DNA of 64,000 bases, taken from NCBI GenBank assembly GCA_038363925.1, contig JAQQWL010000002.1, positions 682,001-746,000 of the forward strand, given 5' to 3'. Shown in pieces: positions 45,171-57,945 of the stretch; positions within the stretch are counted from its first letter, which is position 1, and each line of letters starts with the position of its first letter. Source of the stretch: Apiospora phragmitis. Its lineage: Eukaryota > Ascomycota > Sordariomycetes > Amphisphaeriales > Apiosporaceae. A program made the translations under genes and the position numbers. The notes beneath the pieces are model-generated. The model searched no databases. It worked only from the letters and a program-made list of their open reading frames with translations, and had not been told where the DNA came from.

Positions 45171-46891
45171 CTATCTGCCTCCTGCCACATACGGAAACCC
45201 TCGTCGTTTAACCACGGCGTCGCCGCCAGACTTCGAGTACACCTGACCGCCTCCAATGCGATGGTCGATCTGTTTCTGCAGCTCGTCGTCCCGCAGCGTG
45301 TGCGGCTCGATTGCCGAGCCCGCCAGCTCCATGTTCATGGCCTCGGCCAAGGTCAGCAGTGCGCGCCAGCCCCGGAGCACCTCGGGCTGGCCGCCCTCGA
45401 GCGGGTCGTGCCGGCTCGACGTGTAGGACATCACGCAGAGGCCGATCGTCCAGATGGCCAGGAGGATGATCGCGATCATGAGCTGCATGAGCGAGAAGCC
45501 CGATTGGTATCGCTGAGGCGCGCGCACAGAGCGGTCAGCACACGAGAAAAATAAGTCGCCATTCTCCGCCGAGTGATGATTCCAAGTGAACGAAGTACTC
45601 CACGTTTTGGACAGGCTGGCAGGTGGCATTGGCAACGATTTCATCCATCGTGAATGTCTGGTTGGCCGCTGTCCGAGCAACCCGCTTTTCGTCACTGAAG
45701 GGCTTTTGGCCGGTTCTTGGGTCAACCCATTCGTACCCGTAGCCATCGGCAATGGAGTCCATAACGTCGTCGACGTAGAAGGACGATATGTTGAGAGAGG
45801 GAGCAGCCAAGGTAAAATTGCCGTGGTCAGTCGGCCAGACTGAAGTCTCGTTGTGCAAGCCATAGAAGCCATACTGTCACGCGTCTTGGGTGTCCAGCTA
45901 GTGAGCAGGGTGCCATCCAAATTTGCATATACGGAATAGGGCATCAGGTTACTTACAATATGAGGTGTACTTCTTCAGCTGACAATTGAGGCTCTGGCGA
46001 TGTCTGCACCATTGCATAGCGGTGCCACCCACCAATGGCAGAATCCAGTTGGGATTACCGCCACTCATGTATTCATGGCCACCCTCTACACTCAGAGAAA
46101 TGATGTAGTCTCCTGTCAGGTTTACACGCCACCCGTCGTGGATGACATACGCTACAAAATCGAGGCTCTCGAATGGCACCATGTCTCCGCTCGAGGCTTG
46201 TACAAACCCCTTGGACACATTGATGTATCCCGTCATCGATCCCGATAGGGTCGGAAAGATCAGAACAAGGACCAAAGTAGCCACCATGAACACCAGAGCA
46301 GTCGGTGGCACCACCCGACGCCGGCTCGTTATGCAGTCTTTTACTAATCGGTATATCGATGTCAAAGTTGGCTCGTTCTCGAGGTAGATGGCCCGGAAGA
46401 CTCGGTAAATAACCGGATGGCGTCTCATGGACACGGCGAGATACTGCCGGAAGAGTTTGAACGACAATACAGCCATGTCCGCGGCGAATCCGCGCCCACC
46501 GATCTGCCATCGAACGAGTCGGTTTAATACCACCCGAGAATCAACAACACGATGCGCGGTGATCTACACGTACCACATCCCAGATCACGTCCATGACCTT
46601 GGCAACCGAGAACGACAGACGCCCCGCGGCCACCAAGTTAATGGCGAAGAACTGGGAAGACATCCACGGGCCTTTGCCCGTGTAGAATGGGATGAAAGCC
46701 CCATCTGTGCTGCATACCGCCATGTAGTCTGGCCAGTGGTCATCCGAACCCTGGACGGCATACCAAATCGCGAAAACGGAGAGGACGACCCAGAGAAAAG
46801 CGAAGATATATGCGGCACGCCTTCGCCGGTCGGAGGTGAGTTGTGCACCCCTACTAGCACGCTGCGGTTCCTCCATTAGTAATGGTTCCAT
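45171..46891 (-). CDS. Fungal multi-spanning membrane protein of unknown function, disrupted
   Basis: I recognise a Pezizomycotina family of unnamed integral membrane proteins, not a function. Exon 1 (46891-46574) begins MEPLLMEEPQRAS and has one TM (AYIFAFLWVVLSVFAIWYAV). The region up to VAKVMDVIWDV ends at donor GTG|GTACGT. Exon 2 starts 46503 (GGCAG|ATC) with IGGRGFAADMAVLSFKLF. It carries a second TM (ALVFMVATLVLVLIFPTL) and SGSMTGY, and a likely donor follows ATATT at about 45957. The next exon gives YGFYGLHNETSVWPTDHG with several Asn-linked glycosylation sites. A last TM (LMQLMIAIILLAIWTIGLCV) and a cytosolic tail ending at 45171 complete the protein. Phases do not fit at the 45957 junction, nor around 45540-45600 between VEYFVHLE and the last TM, so at least two indels or misread introns are present. 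Same strand as the next gene. Confidence 0.65.
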
Positions 46892-47785
46892 GCTGGCCTT
46901 GGCGCTGCCGCTGCTTTCGTTTCACCCACGAAGGGACTGTAGAATTGGGGATGTGGTATGAGACAAGAGCAGAGATCGCTCAAGGATAACCATCTCGCCG
47001 GGGCAAGGTGGGACAAAGAAGCCAAGAAGCGGGAAGAGGCCAAGATATGCGGCTTTCAGTCAGTCACCAAATCAGATCATATCTTTAATTAGATCGATAT
47101 GCGAAATACGCAGCCCCCAAATTGAGGGGACGAGGCCCTGGTTAGCACCCTGTAGCTGAAGGTTGCCTGATTTGCTGCCACCGCGTCAAATGCTTACTTA
47201 CTATATTAGGTATACTTATTGTCATATAACCCTCCTCAGCTGGCTTCGGAAGGCACCCATTTAGTCACATCGGCGCGGTCTCTGAAATCATAGAAGCATC
47301 ACATATGGCTGTTTGACGAAGTAACGTAAACATGCATGCAGCTCCCGGGTATTGGGGCCACGGCTGTGTCTACTTAACGAACTCGATGGGAAGCCGAACG
47401 GGATGTTCTTGCTGGCCGGACTCAGCCGCCATCGCAGGGATCGGTTCTATGAGCCAGCAAGGCCAGGTAGGTTACCGCAATGCACGAAGGAGAAAGCCAA
47501 GCCCCCCCCCCCCCGGCCTCGGGAAGGGAATTGTGACGCTGCTGCCTACCGACCTCCGGTGAAGCAAGAGGGTCACCCTTACCAGCGACCACGCAATAGT
47601 AACATGTCGATGCTGTTGTTGCCATCGACTCACGGGCCCCTTGTCTCCAATGGAATGGCCGACATCCGCGACTTGCTCGCAGGTTCGACGGCGCAGTCAT
47701 CTATGGCTACGACCGTGGAATCTTTCATCAGTTAGTGCATCTACTCTGGTCGAGAACAGATTTGGTATTGGTAAATGAATTACAA
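46892..47785. other. Spacer, no gene seen
   Basis: It contains a poly-C run of about 14 at 47503-47516, a place where read errors are likely. No supported coding frame. Confidence 0.45.
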
Positions 47786-48746
47786 CTAAGAAGGTACATA
47801 AGCCTTATACACCTGAAGCGCACTCTCAACACATTGCACGACGCCCAGAAGGGTCGTCAGGATCAGCACCAAGATGGCCACCCAGAAGGTGTACCACTGC
47901 ACTCCGTTGCGCCGGTCGTGCCACCACTGGGCAATTGTCCGCGGCGTCGCGTCGTCGCGTCGTCGTAGGCCTGCTTCAGAATGACCAGCCGGTCTCGCCA
48001 ATACGTGAAGTGCTCGATCTGGCGCTCCTCCATCTGCAAGTTCCCGCATCGCCCTAATCTCGGGTCGAGGACGTAGTCAGTTTCTCTTGCTCGTTTCTGG
48101 TGGAGCCATTGCCCCCCTGGACCGCGATACCGATTCCCGAATTGCGCTTCTGGAAAGAGAAGGGCAAGTGTTCACAGAGTCTCGTCGACCAGCCCAGCCG
48201 GAAAGAGCGCGCTGTGGTTGTAGCTGTCAGCTGGTTCCTCTCAATCCCATTTTGCAAATGATAGGTACAGACTAACTCATGCTGATATTCTAGGAAGGAG
48301 GCGTGGTGGAATATCATGAGCCTCGAATCATCATCGACCAGCAGAAGATGATCCGCCAAGTTATCGGTGAAACAGATGTTGATTCCCCCTATTCTTTCTA
48401 TTCCCCAAGCATGGAAGGACTTGGGCAACCGCACCCGATCGCAGTTCAGCACTGGCGGCTTACCAAAGTAGCCGGCCAGGTGCTCCTTGAGAGAGCCTTG
48501 CTCCCACACCAGGCAGCGGTGCGGACAGCGGTGCGGTATGAACTCGCCCATTGCTGCTCCAAACTTCATCAAGGACACGAGCCGCAATGTCAGATTAATG
48601 GATTCTTCAGCACCTGCCTGAGTGGAAGTAGTAGTACCGCCGGCCCCTTTAGCCTGCAGCTGAACCAAGATCTCCAAGCGCGTCTTTCCAGCATGGACTT
48701 GTTGAACCAAGTCGAGGATGTCGTCGGTGCGTGTTGGACCCATCAT
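47786..48746 (-). CDS. Fungal single-TM protein of unknown function, disrupted
   Basis: A member of a widespread filamentous-ascomycete family without a known role. Exon 1 runs 48746-48277 (MMGPTRTDDILDLVQQVHAG, RLPKSFHAWGIERIGGI, FTDNLADHLLLVDDDSRLMI). The intron 48276-48212 has donor GA|GTTAGT, branch CTGAC and acceptor CACAG. Exon 2 begins ALFPAGLVDETL. A TGA stop (48174-48172) sits where homologs have Arg (ETL-TLALLFPEAQFG). The frame continues through RLGRCGNLQMEERQIEHF and LVILKQAYDDAT. Then an 8-bp tandem duplication (CGTCGCGT twice on the plus strand, about 47946-47961) shifts the frame. The end (PRTIAQWWHDRRNGVQWY, TM FWVAILVLILTTLLGVV, QCVESALQVYKAY) is in another frame. An upstream exon (MDEDALRLVSRVWQPL, about 48880-48773) may belong. 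With a nonsense codon and a duplication it is likely a pseudogene. Confidence 0.6.
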
Positions 48747-49388
48747 CAGATGTCATTGCTTTGTGTAGTAATCAATATACGCACTGTGGTCCATTTGCAG
48801 AGCTCGGGTCGCCATTGAAAAGTTCCTTCTTCCCCAACGGCTGCCATACCCGACTAACTAGTCTCAACGCGTCTTCATCCATAGAGGACTGGCGATTGTT
48901 GGATGAACCGAGATAGACTAGCTGGTGAGTCACAGGATAGCTGGCTTCAGATAGTCCAGTAGTGACTTTTCGTTCACAAATCACATAGATATCGGGTACA
49001 TATTGTAGGTCAATGATGGAACAGACGTTGAGCCTTGGGCATGGCCGTGTAAATTTATTTCGTTTCTTATTACTTTTCCCGACCACATCCTCAAGCATAA
49101 TGCGATAGGTGGCGCGGATCGGCCAATAGGGTCTGCAGTTGAACCTGCAATGGAACATATCCAAAGTCCACTTCGAAGCACTGCCCCCAAACTCCAAGAG
49201 CCAAAGCCTTGCATAGCAGCGCTGATGTACCCCGCGAACGGTTGCCTCATTCTGCTAACTTTCGTCTTCCCACTCCTCGCAAGTAGTTCAGGCTCTCTCC
49301 CCTTGCTTTCTCGAAAACCGACACATGGTACGACCCGACCCGGCGAAGAAACACTCATTATTGTTTTTATTTACTGAGCGTCCTTGTA
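48747..49388. other. Divergent spacer with a possible upstream exon
   Basis: A minus-strand stretch at about 48880-48773 is coding-like (MDEDALRLVSRVWQPLGKKE) and may be the first exon of the gene at 47786-48746. Otherwise this is the divergent promoter region between that gene and the plus-strand gene at 49389. Confidence 0.35.
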
Positions 49389-51114
49389 ATGCCATTTCCC
49401 CGGATACCAACCTTCGGCAAGAGATGGGCCGACCCTGAATTATCCTGTGGAAGCGAGATCATGACTACCAGACTCGGACGTTCGAGGAGCGCCTGGTGGG
49501 CGCACTGAGCAGCCTGGAGAAGTTTGAGAAGGACATCGAGCCCCAGATCAGGGCTGCGCTGAGGAATATCGAACTAGGGTATGCCCATATCTACTACCGG
49601 TTATACATGATTGGCAGGCGTGCCGAAACTTCGAAGCCGATCATCATGATTTGCTGCACCGACTCTCGAGTAAGGAATGATGTCGAGTCATCCATCCGCC
49701 AAAGTGGCATCCTCTACGTGCACCCTGAGTTTGGTCTTGGAGCGTGTGCTTTGCCACTACAGGCTGGGCGTATATTCTACCAGATGACGGCCAAGCACAC
49801 ACTTGAACGCATCAAATTCAAGTGGGACCGGCTAGAACTGAAGAATGCGATTTCGATGGGCAAAGCGACGAGGAGGAAGATGAAGAAGATTGGGAGGCGA
49901 CAACGCGTGGGAGCCTCACCCCCACTACCTCGCCTCCGCCTTGGGCCGAAGATCACCACTCTGAAAGCAGCAACAGCCCGTATTCAAGTCAATCGTCTCA
50001 TCCAGTTGGCTTGGAACCTACTCACTCCTTGGAGTCCTTGGAGGGGCATCCGAGTGAGCTCGAAGAGCCCAGGGACCGCAGGGAGATACAGGTTGTGTCA
50101 CTCAGTCTAGAGCCCACCCTCAGGGGCGATGGACTAAAGTCAAAACTTGACTACGTTCTCTTGCCATTAGGTGGTGAACCGAAAGCGATGAACAAGATAG
50201 AACTGCGAGACCCCACTCGCTCACTCAATCTTCATGTTCCATATGCGGTAGAAATGCCCTCACGACAACGTAGAGTCATAGCAGTCACAGGGTCTAGTGG
50301 TGTTATCCATGGGACTTTGCTTCCAGGGTCAACCTACTTCCGTAGGGCAGATAGCGCAACAGTCCAGAAACTATACGCCGTTCAGTTACAAGACGCGGTG
50401 GTTGAAGGAGATTGCGGATCTGCCGTGCTGGACGCGCAATCAGGTGGATTCTATGGTCACATTGTAGGAGGCTGTCCCTACACCGAGACTGCGTATATCG
50501 TGTCAGCTGCAGATATCTTCCATGACCTCCAAGAGCGTTTCGGGGCAGGGGCGGTCCTGGTCCCTCCACCCCCTATGGTTGATGCGGTCAACGTCGAGGT
50601 CCTCGATGAATTATGTAAAAGGTTGATGAAAAGGCGCCAGGACGACTTACCCAGTACGTTCGGTAGGTGTTATGTTGCTACACCCTATGACCTACAACTC
50701 CTCACTGAACGTTCTCAGATGCACGGAGCGGCCAGACCTCTGTTTTCTCTGAACAGCCTGTAAGATATGGCCCACCCCAAACTTGATATCTTTCGAATCA
50801 ATACTGACTTGCACACCAAATAGAGCGCCGAGAGTAGCGAGGGTATCGAGATCACCGAGAGTGCCATGAGCGACATATTGCCCGGTATAAAAGGTACTCC
50901 CTTCACGATGCGGTTAGGTAAGATGACTCGAACGTTTCTGGACCAAGGAAAGGCCTGGGATTTGATCCATGAAATCTTCCCAAAGGAGACAATTGGTGTT
51001 CACCCAGAGTACCGTCAAGAGCTTCATCTTTTATTTGAAGATCTTATCAGGATGTTAATTTTACACGTGGAACAAGACGAGAAATCAGGCGATAGCAGTC
51101 AAGCTGCTCACTGA
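49389..51114 (+). CDS. Chymotrypsin-fold-like protein with GDCGS motif, frame broken
   Basis: This belongs to a family of large unnamed proteins common in plant- and insect-associated sordariomycetes. ATG 49389 gives MPFPRIPTFGKRW. After a frame change near 49465 comes TFEERLVGALSSLEKFEKD, then YYRLYMIGRRAETSKPIIM and ICCTDSRVRNDVESSIRQSG. A second change, or a missing segment, near 49820 leads into ECDFDGQSDEEEDEEDWEA, a family hallmark. A low-complexity Ser-rich stretch and a beta-rich domain follow. That domain's VVEGDCGSAVLDAQSGGFYG resembles the active-site strand of trypsin-like enzymes, with Cys at the usual Ser position. GHIVGGCPYTETAYIVSAA follows. Homologs carry more sequence before CDFDGQSD, so an internal part seems lost. 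After the stop at 50763, an intron-like gap (GTAAGA 50760 to ATAG 50823) leads to a helical end finishing at 51114. Enzymatic activity is unproven. Confidence 0.6.
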
Positions 51115-54100
51115 CAGTCTCCATTCGGGTCAATCAGATCGCCTCTTTTTACCGGGGATTTGATATATGAGCAAACTGATCTAGCGTATCAAGCCTGCGT
51201 GCGCAGAAAACATATGGGACTTGATTGGCAGGACAAGAAATGAGATTCTTGGTTTCGATCTCTCTGTACGGCTTCCAGGCCGAGAGCACGAATAACAGAA
51301 CGCTGTCGCTTGAACGGACTGGCCAAAGCCCTTTCGTATGCTCTATCGGTTCGCCTCGCTCGCTGGCTACCACCGGTACGTGCAGCGGTATCTCGTCTCT
51401 CAAGCTGCCTCATCATCTTATAGTGTTTGAAGACATATGGATGTTGAGATTACTTAACCTGGGACAGTGGTTGGCATTCAATTATACCTAACATCCAATT
51501 ACGTCTTGTGCAATTATGAAATGCTTAGGTACTGTGGGCTGATATTGATCTCAGCGGGAGACACCGAGTTCGTGGAGGAGGGATTAGCTGGATCGCATAC
51601 CTGAGTTGCCCGGCTGCTATCCATTTCCCCCTTCGAATACTATGGAGCTGGGACTGTGTCATCAAATCTGGCCGATCTACAATATGTAAGCTGTTTGCTG
51701 CATGCGCACTGAAGTGTACTGTCTGGCTGCCGGCAAGGGCCCAGGCCGTACCAAACGGCAGGCTCGGGTCCAAGACGTGGGATGTGCGACATTCTCGTTT
51801 GGGACAACAAGCGCCGCGTCACCTATGAGATAGGACAAACACCTGAACACCAAAAATCTGGTGATCGATTGGTCGAATGTGCGCCGTATCGACAGCCAAT
51901 GACAGGCATGGAACGGTCGTCGACAGCCAGGCTGGGTAGGTTAGGCGTATTGCTTCGGGCATAAGCAAAACAGATCACTAGAGCAAGGTGCCACCACCCC
52001 TTCCCTCAAGGCCCTCAAGGGGGTAGAAGTAGTACGTACGCCGATACGGCATGAGGTGGTGAGAGAAGTGCTTTGTGCCGAGGCAGAAAAAGGCGCCATG
52101 GTATCATTGAACAAGCCTGTACAGCCTCAGCTGAGAATCAAGATTCTTGGACCACATATCCGTTTAAGGCAATGTGGAACAAAGACCGAAGCTAAACGGT
52201 CATCTGTCGCACAAACCCTTCGGTGCAGTCGTTGTTGCATCGCTACTCGTAGTATGCAGTTGCGGCCGAAGAGGAGTCTCGAAAGCGCCTCGAGAGCTGC
52301 TCTTAGCACCTGGGGAATTGCCGCTAGGTTAGGCCTGCTCTAAGATCAGCGGGGCCCATGGGAGGCTATGGTTGGTTTCGTTTCGCTTGTAGTTTGGGGT
52401 AAAGATGGGGGGGGGAGGGGGGATGGGGAGAGCCTGCCTGCCTGCCGGGTCAATGCTTCTGGGTAAATGGAGTTTTCGGGAAAAGGTGGGAGACAACGAC
52501 GTTGTGTTGTATGGTGTACAGTAGTAGCAGTCTGTTACATTCGGGGGTGAACCAATTGGTGTTGCATTCTTCTATGGCTTCTAGCGGCTTTCCGCTGCAG
52601 AAGGGTATTATGTACTGCTGCGGCGCTGCGTTGGGTTTCATTTTCGTACCCGCGAAGTTTACTGCGCGAACTTCACACGGAAGAAAGACAGAATGGAAGG
52701 GATCAAGCCTGGGATTACTGGCCTTCGTCATCCACTCACAGCGCGCCGGGCCCTAACCGCAGCCAAGGCGCCAGGCGCAAGCCAGGGTGATACAAGCTTC
52801 ACCTGCCAATCCTGCTATGGGGTGGGACTGTTTGCTTCTTTCGTGTTGCGCCATCCCGCCGAGTCGGACGATAGACACACAATGCGATTGATCAAGGCTG
52901 ATTTGTGGCCTGGACCTACGGTTTCCGGTATAGTGATGTGACAATACCCCCTTCTTAAGTAACCTTACCCTCTGTGATAGATAAGCAGCTGAACGATCAG
53001 GTGGAAATCCAGGCTTCTGTCCAGGCTGTAGGTGTGTAGGAGGTGTCCGGTTCGAGTCGAATGTCCCACAAATAGTCCCGTCCCGAGACAGGTTGGGTGG
53101 CAGCAATCGAATCGCCACCCCTCCCCACGCACGCTCTTGTTCCCTCAGATGAGTCAGGCTTTACTATCATCAAGAGATAGAGATAGAGGCGCGACCCCAT
53201 AGATAGGCCTTTTCGGTGCAACTCGACTCCGAACTGGCCAGCAGTTGTTGTAGCTGTCACGTCACCCCATACATCTTCCGAAGATGCAGTTGCCAAGTTG
53301 AGATGTTCAAACAAGAGTGGCCAAGCAACAGTCAAGCAAGAAGCATGTGGGCGGGCTGGATCCACGATTACTTGCATGGCTCTGGGACCCTTGGAAATAA
53401 CGAGAATTGATGGTTGAATGGGGGAACCTTTGAATACCTATGGAAACGAGCCCAAGGAGTTCCCGACCCCGTGCGTCTATTCTACAATTGGAAGCTGCGA
53501 TTAGACGACCGCGGACATCCCGGGAGGCTGTAGGAGACCATCGAATCAGGACTTGAGGCGCGCCTCCCTCGCCATCTATCATGAACTGCATGTGCGAAGG
53601 ACGGGTGGGTCTCCTCTTCCAAGTACTTGTACTTGCACGCTGACGGGAAATCAGTATGGACTGGAACCTGGAAGTCAGTCGGAAAATAGCCTGAGACATT
53701 TGCGTGCTGCCCCCGTCCAGGCTGTCAAAATACACCACAGAATGCACCGCGCATCCATGATGATGTGTGCCAAGTGTGCCCCAGCAGAGTGCCAGTACCG
53801 CCGGAATGCCCACGCCTGTCTGCAGAGATTCGGGATCCGCCAAGCCCAAGCCCAGCAAATCCCCAGGAAGCTTGTTGGAGAAAAGCAACGAACATGCTTC
53901 ATAGTATCCGTACAGGCTAAGAACTACCCCCGGCAGCTATCAGTTGCTCCAGTTTACAGGCTAGCGACCACTAAATAACCATATACCCCCCCAGGATGCT
54001 GTCCCCACTGATAGCTGCTTGGCATCCCGCTGAACGAAAGGATTAAATCCTGGCTTGCCTGCATCAGCAGCTCTCGTATATGTAATTCAACCATCATCCG

Positions 54101-55315
54101 TCAATGGGATTCGTAGTCTTCAGCTAGCTGACCGAGCTACTTGGGAATCTTCAAATCCTGAGTAGGTATTCAATACGGCCTAACCTAAATAATACGGCCG
54201 ACACTTGTACCACTGAGTAAAAGTATTGGATGAAAAAGGAACGTCGTTAAAGTCTTCCAGTCTTTAGGTTAACCTATTGCAACCCAGGTAATGGTAACAA
54301 TCTATCGAGATGGCAATCATACCACGAAGCTTGGAAGCCTAGCGGCCATTGGCCAACCACAGCCTCGGAGAGCCCTTATCTCTCTCGTCTCATCGTCTAG
54401 ACCAACCCCCTGTACGAGGCATCCATGGCCCAATGTAAGATATTGACACCTCAGGATTCGGGACCATGGCCATAACCATGGGTGTTCCTCAGAACGGCTG
54501 ATCCCATCCTACCATCCTCACGATGGACATTAAGGTATTGGACCATGAATGTGTACATTACTGGCGAAAACTTCGAGGCCCAAGAATTAAACACTGGATG
54601 GGGGCTACTGGAGGAAGGGATGGAGGAGATCGTCGCTTTGGTCTTATCAAAGTGTTCCTAGGCCAGGTCAGGTATCATTTGAAATTCCAGTCGCAAGGTT
54701 AACATGAGGCAAAGTATCAGTACTTGACGTACGTTGCTGCAGGAGGGTGGTGTCTAACTTGAGTGATGCAGCTCTGCTTAGTGCACATAGCATAGCCCTG
54801 GTCTCGAATCTCGAGCTTGCCCGTCTGCACCCTCCCCCGCAAATGCTCCAGCCGAGATTGGTCGAGGCCGCCCTTTGATATGTTTCCTCTTGGTTACCTG
54901 CATTTGGATCACCGCAGCAGCCAGCTCCTGTCATCAGCAGTCAAATACCAGCGGATATTCAATCAATAAATATGCAGGACCTGCCCCCCGTCTGCCCGTC
55001 CTAGCTTGTCTTACCTCTCCTCCTTCCAAGTGATTCACGAGGCACCTCTTCTTGATCCCATCAGGGCCCTGCTGTTTTCGACACAGCTCAATTAGTCGAT
55101 CCGACTAATACGCCTTCATATCAGGCAAAGCCTGGGGGTCTTGAATATCTACGTAAGAAAGGTGTCAACCCCTTCCCATTAAACACAGAGGGAAAACCCC
55201 CCATACGAAAAAGAGGAACTCTGCTGTTTCGGCCACTCCTGCTGCCGCCTTTTCACCAAATCCCAACAGCCAATTGCTGCTACAGCATCGCGCATACTCC
55301 ATATACCTAGCCATC
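51115..55315. other. 4.2-kb stretch without a recognised gene
   Basis: Only short, mutually overlapping frames are seen. A G-rich run lies at about 52405-52430. From about 55000 the sequence is C-rich and probably forms the promoter and 5' UTR of the amino acid permease. No tRNA, 5S rRNA or terminal repeats were found. Confidence 0.4.
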
Positions 55316-57180
55316 ATGGCGGTAACAGACGAGTCCAAACTGGAAACGCCCCCCGAGAAGGATGTCGCCCTTCCGGGCTATACCGCCACTCGGACCGACA
55401 CGCACCACTCTCAGCAAGAGGGCGCCGTCCGCTCCGACAACTTCTACACCCGCAACGGTCTCAACCTGGAGTCCTTCAAGAAGCGCAACTATGGCGCCGG
55501 CGTCGTCGAGCTGGACCGCTCCATGCAACCCCGCCACCTGCAGATGATCGCCATCGGCGGTTCCATCGGCGCCGGCTTCTTCGTCGGGTCCGGAGGCGCC
55601 CTCCACAAGGGCGGCCCTAGTTCTCTCTTGATCGACTTTCTCATCATCGGGTAAGAAGAATCCTTCGGCATGCCATCCATCCTCTCGTGTGCGTGGACAT
55701 GCTAACCTCCTGCCCTTTGCAGTATCATGATTTTCAACGTCGTCTATGCTCTGGGTGAATTGGCTTGCATGTATCCGGTCTCTGGTGGTTTCTACACGTA
55801 TGCGACGCGCTTCATCGATCCCTCCTGGGGCTTTGCCATCGGCTGGAACTACGTCATGCAGTGGGCCGTGGTCCTGCCTCTCGAGCTCACTGTCTGCGGT
55901 TTCACCGTCAGCTACTGGAATCAAGAGATCAACGTCGGCGCCTGGATCACCATCTTCTTCGTCGCCATCGTCGTGGTCAACATCTTTGGAACTCTGGGAT
56001 ACGCGGAAGAGGAGTTCTGGGCTTCTTCGCTCAAGCTGATCGCGACCGTCATCTTCATCCTCATCGCCTTCATCATGGTGCTGGGCGGAGGCCCAAGTCG
56101 AGGCCTGTACAGCGAGTACTGGGGCGCCCGCCTCTGGTACGATCCCGGTGCTTTCAACAATGGATTCCGTGGTTGGGGTACCGTCTTCGTCACCGCTGCC
56201 TTCGCTTTCAGCGGAACGGAACTCGTGGGCCTTGCGGCCGCCGAAGCCCATAACCCCGTCGCATCGCTGCCCAGTGCTATCAAGCAGGTGTTCTGGCGTG
56301 TCACCATGTGAGTAGTTTACCGACCAAAATGCACCCAGTCGCCTTCCACTAATGCGCCGTTCTTAGTTTCTACGTCCTGGGCCTCTTGTTTGTCGGTCTC
56401 CTGGTCGACAGCCAAGACCCGCGGCTTCTGGGCGCTGCCAACTCGTACGCCGATATCACCGCCTCGCCCTTCGTCATTGTCGGCAAGAACGCCGGTCTCG
56501 ATGGGTTCGACTCCTTCATGAACGTCATCATCCTGGTGTCCGTCCTGTCCATTGGCGTGTCGGCTGTGTACGGCGGCAGCCGAACCCTGACTGCCATGGC
56601 GCAGCAGGGATATGCGCCCAAGATCTTCAGTTACATTGACAAGTCCGGACGTCCCCTGCCTTCGGTCGCTGTCATTCTTATCTTCGGGTTGATTGCCTAT
56701 GTCAGTGAGGCTGAAGCGGGTACGGAAGTTTTCGACTGGCTCCAGGCCCTGTCGGGTCTGGCGGCCCTCTTCACCTGGGGGTCCATCTGTTACGCCCATA
56801 TCCGCTTCCGCCAGGCCTGGAAGCACCACGGCCACACCTTGGACGAGATTCCTTTCAAGGCCATCGGTGGCGTCTACGGCTCGTGGCTCGGTCTCATCTT
56901 GATCCTGGTGGTCCTCGTCGTACAGTTCTACACGGCCATCTGCCCCGTCGGGGGCGGCTACAACGACGCCGCGGGCTTCTTCAAGGCGTACCTGGCCCTC
57001 CCCGTGCTCCTCGTCTTCTGGGCCGGCGGCTTCCTGTGGAAACGTACCGGCTGGTTGACCATGAGCCAGATCGACGTGGACTCGGGCCGTCGTGAGCTCG
57101 ATTGGGACGAGATCAACGCGTTCCGCGCCGAGAAGGCCAAATGGCCCATGTGGAAGCGCATTCTGAAAATCTTCTTTTAG
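55316..57180 (+). CDS. Amino acid permease (YAT/Gap1-like), intact
   Basis: A plasma-membrane amino acid/proton symporter of the fungal YAT family (Gap1/Dip5-type), 577 residues. The start ATG 55316 follows TAGCCATC. The N-terminal cytosolic tail ends in RHLQMIAIGGSIGAGFFVGSG, the diagnostic first membrane helix with its unwound GSIGAG. About 12 TMs follow, with ALGELACMYPVSGGFYTYA, FSGTELVGLAAAEA, VSAVYGGSRTLTAMAQQGYAP and WGSICYAHIRFRQAW all matching the family. The C-terminus ends KRILKIFF. Introns: 55651-55722 (GG|GTAAGA, branch GCTAAC) and 56308-56366 (AT|GTGAGT, branch CTAAT). Phases fit and the spliced frame is fully open. Substrate range cannot be read. Typically nitrogen-regulated, but I did not identify a specific GATA-factor site. 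Confidence 0.96.
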
Positions 57181-57945
57181 AAGAGAGGACGAGGGGTGTA
57201 TTGTGGACGATGTCTTCAAACCTTCACATCTCGATCAACTTCGTTTCTGTTCTCGTTGTAGACATGTTCCAATCTTCGTTCTTTGAAAGAGGAGATTGGC
57301 CTTGTTTTTGGTGTAGTAATGAATGATACCACTTTGCGAAGTTGATCCTTTGTTGCCTCGTAGCAGACGATTTCTGTTCAGCTTCAGGCAACGAACCAGA
57401 AACCGATCGAAAGTTCAATTGCGCTTGGCAACCTTGACTTTTGATGCTGTGAAGTGAGAAATGTGGTAACAAGACGAACATTATGATGCTGATGAAGATG
57501 AAGATGATACATCTCATCTAGTTACATAGGAAGAGCAGTTGGGTGGGCTTTTATTAAGAGAACCGGACCAACGCACATGTAGTACATAGTACTCCGAGGT
57601 GCGAGGGTTGGTGTTGGTGCCGCCAAGCAGCATGGCCAACATAACGGGCGCTATCTCACGGCATTACACGCCGTTGCATTCTGAGTGGGTCACGAACTTG
57701 TTGTCTGCTCCATTCCAACCCCACAAGTCATGCTGCAGTTTAAAAAGGGGCATTAAGTTAAGCTCGCAGCCTTGGAGTTCGGTGATGTGAATAGACAGAC
57801 GAGACGGCCCATCCCAGATCCTACATATCTAATACGAGACAACCAGGTATACACATACATACGAGCTCCCATAATGAGCATCCCATCACGCAAGTCTCCA
57901 AATTCCTCTTCCCCTACTCTCTTTTTCCAAACCCTGCCTTCCTAG
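57181..57945. other. Convergent 3' region, no gene seen
   Basis: Lies between the permease (plus) and the coiled-coil protein gene (minus). GATGAAGATGAAGATGAT-type triplets near 57487-57510 are simple repeat. Nothing else recognised. Confidence 0.5.

Noticed and set aside
53030..53070. Possible tRNA T-arm (GGTTCGAGTC)
   Set aside because: No acceptor stem or D arm could be paired around it.
55307..56251. 314-codon minus-strand ORF, and a similar 300-codon one at 56317-57219
   Set aside because: Both are antisense to the intact amino acid permease and cross its introns.
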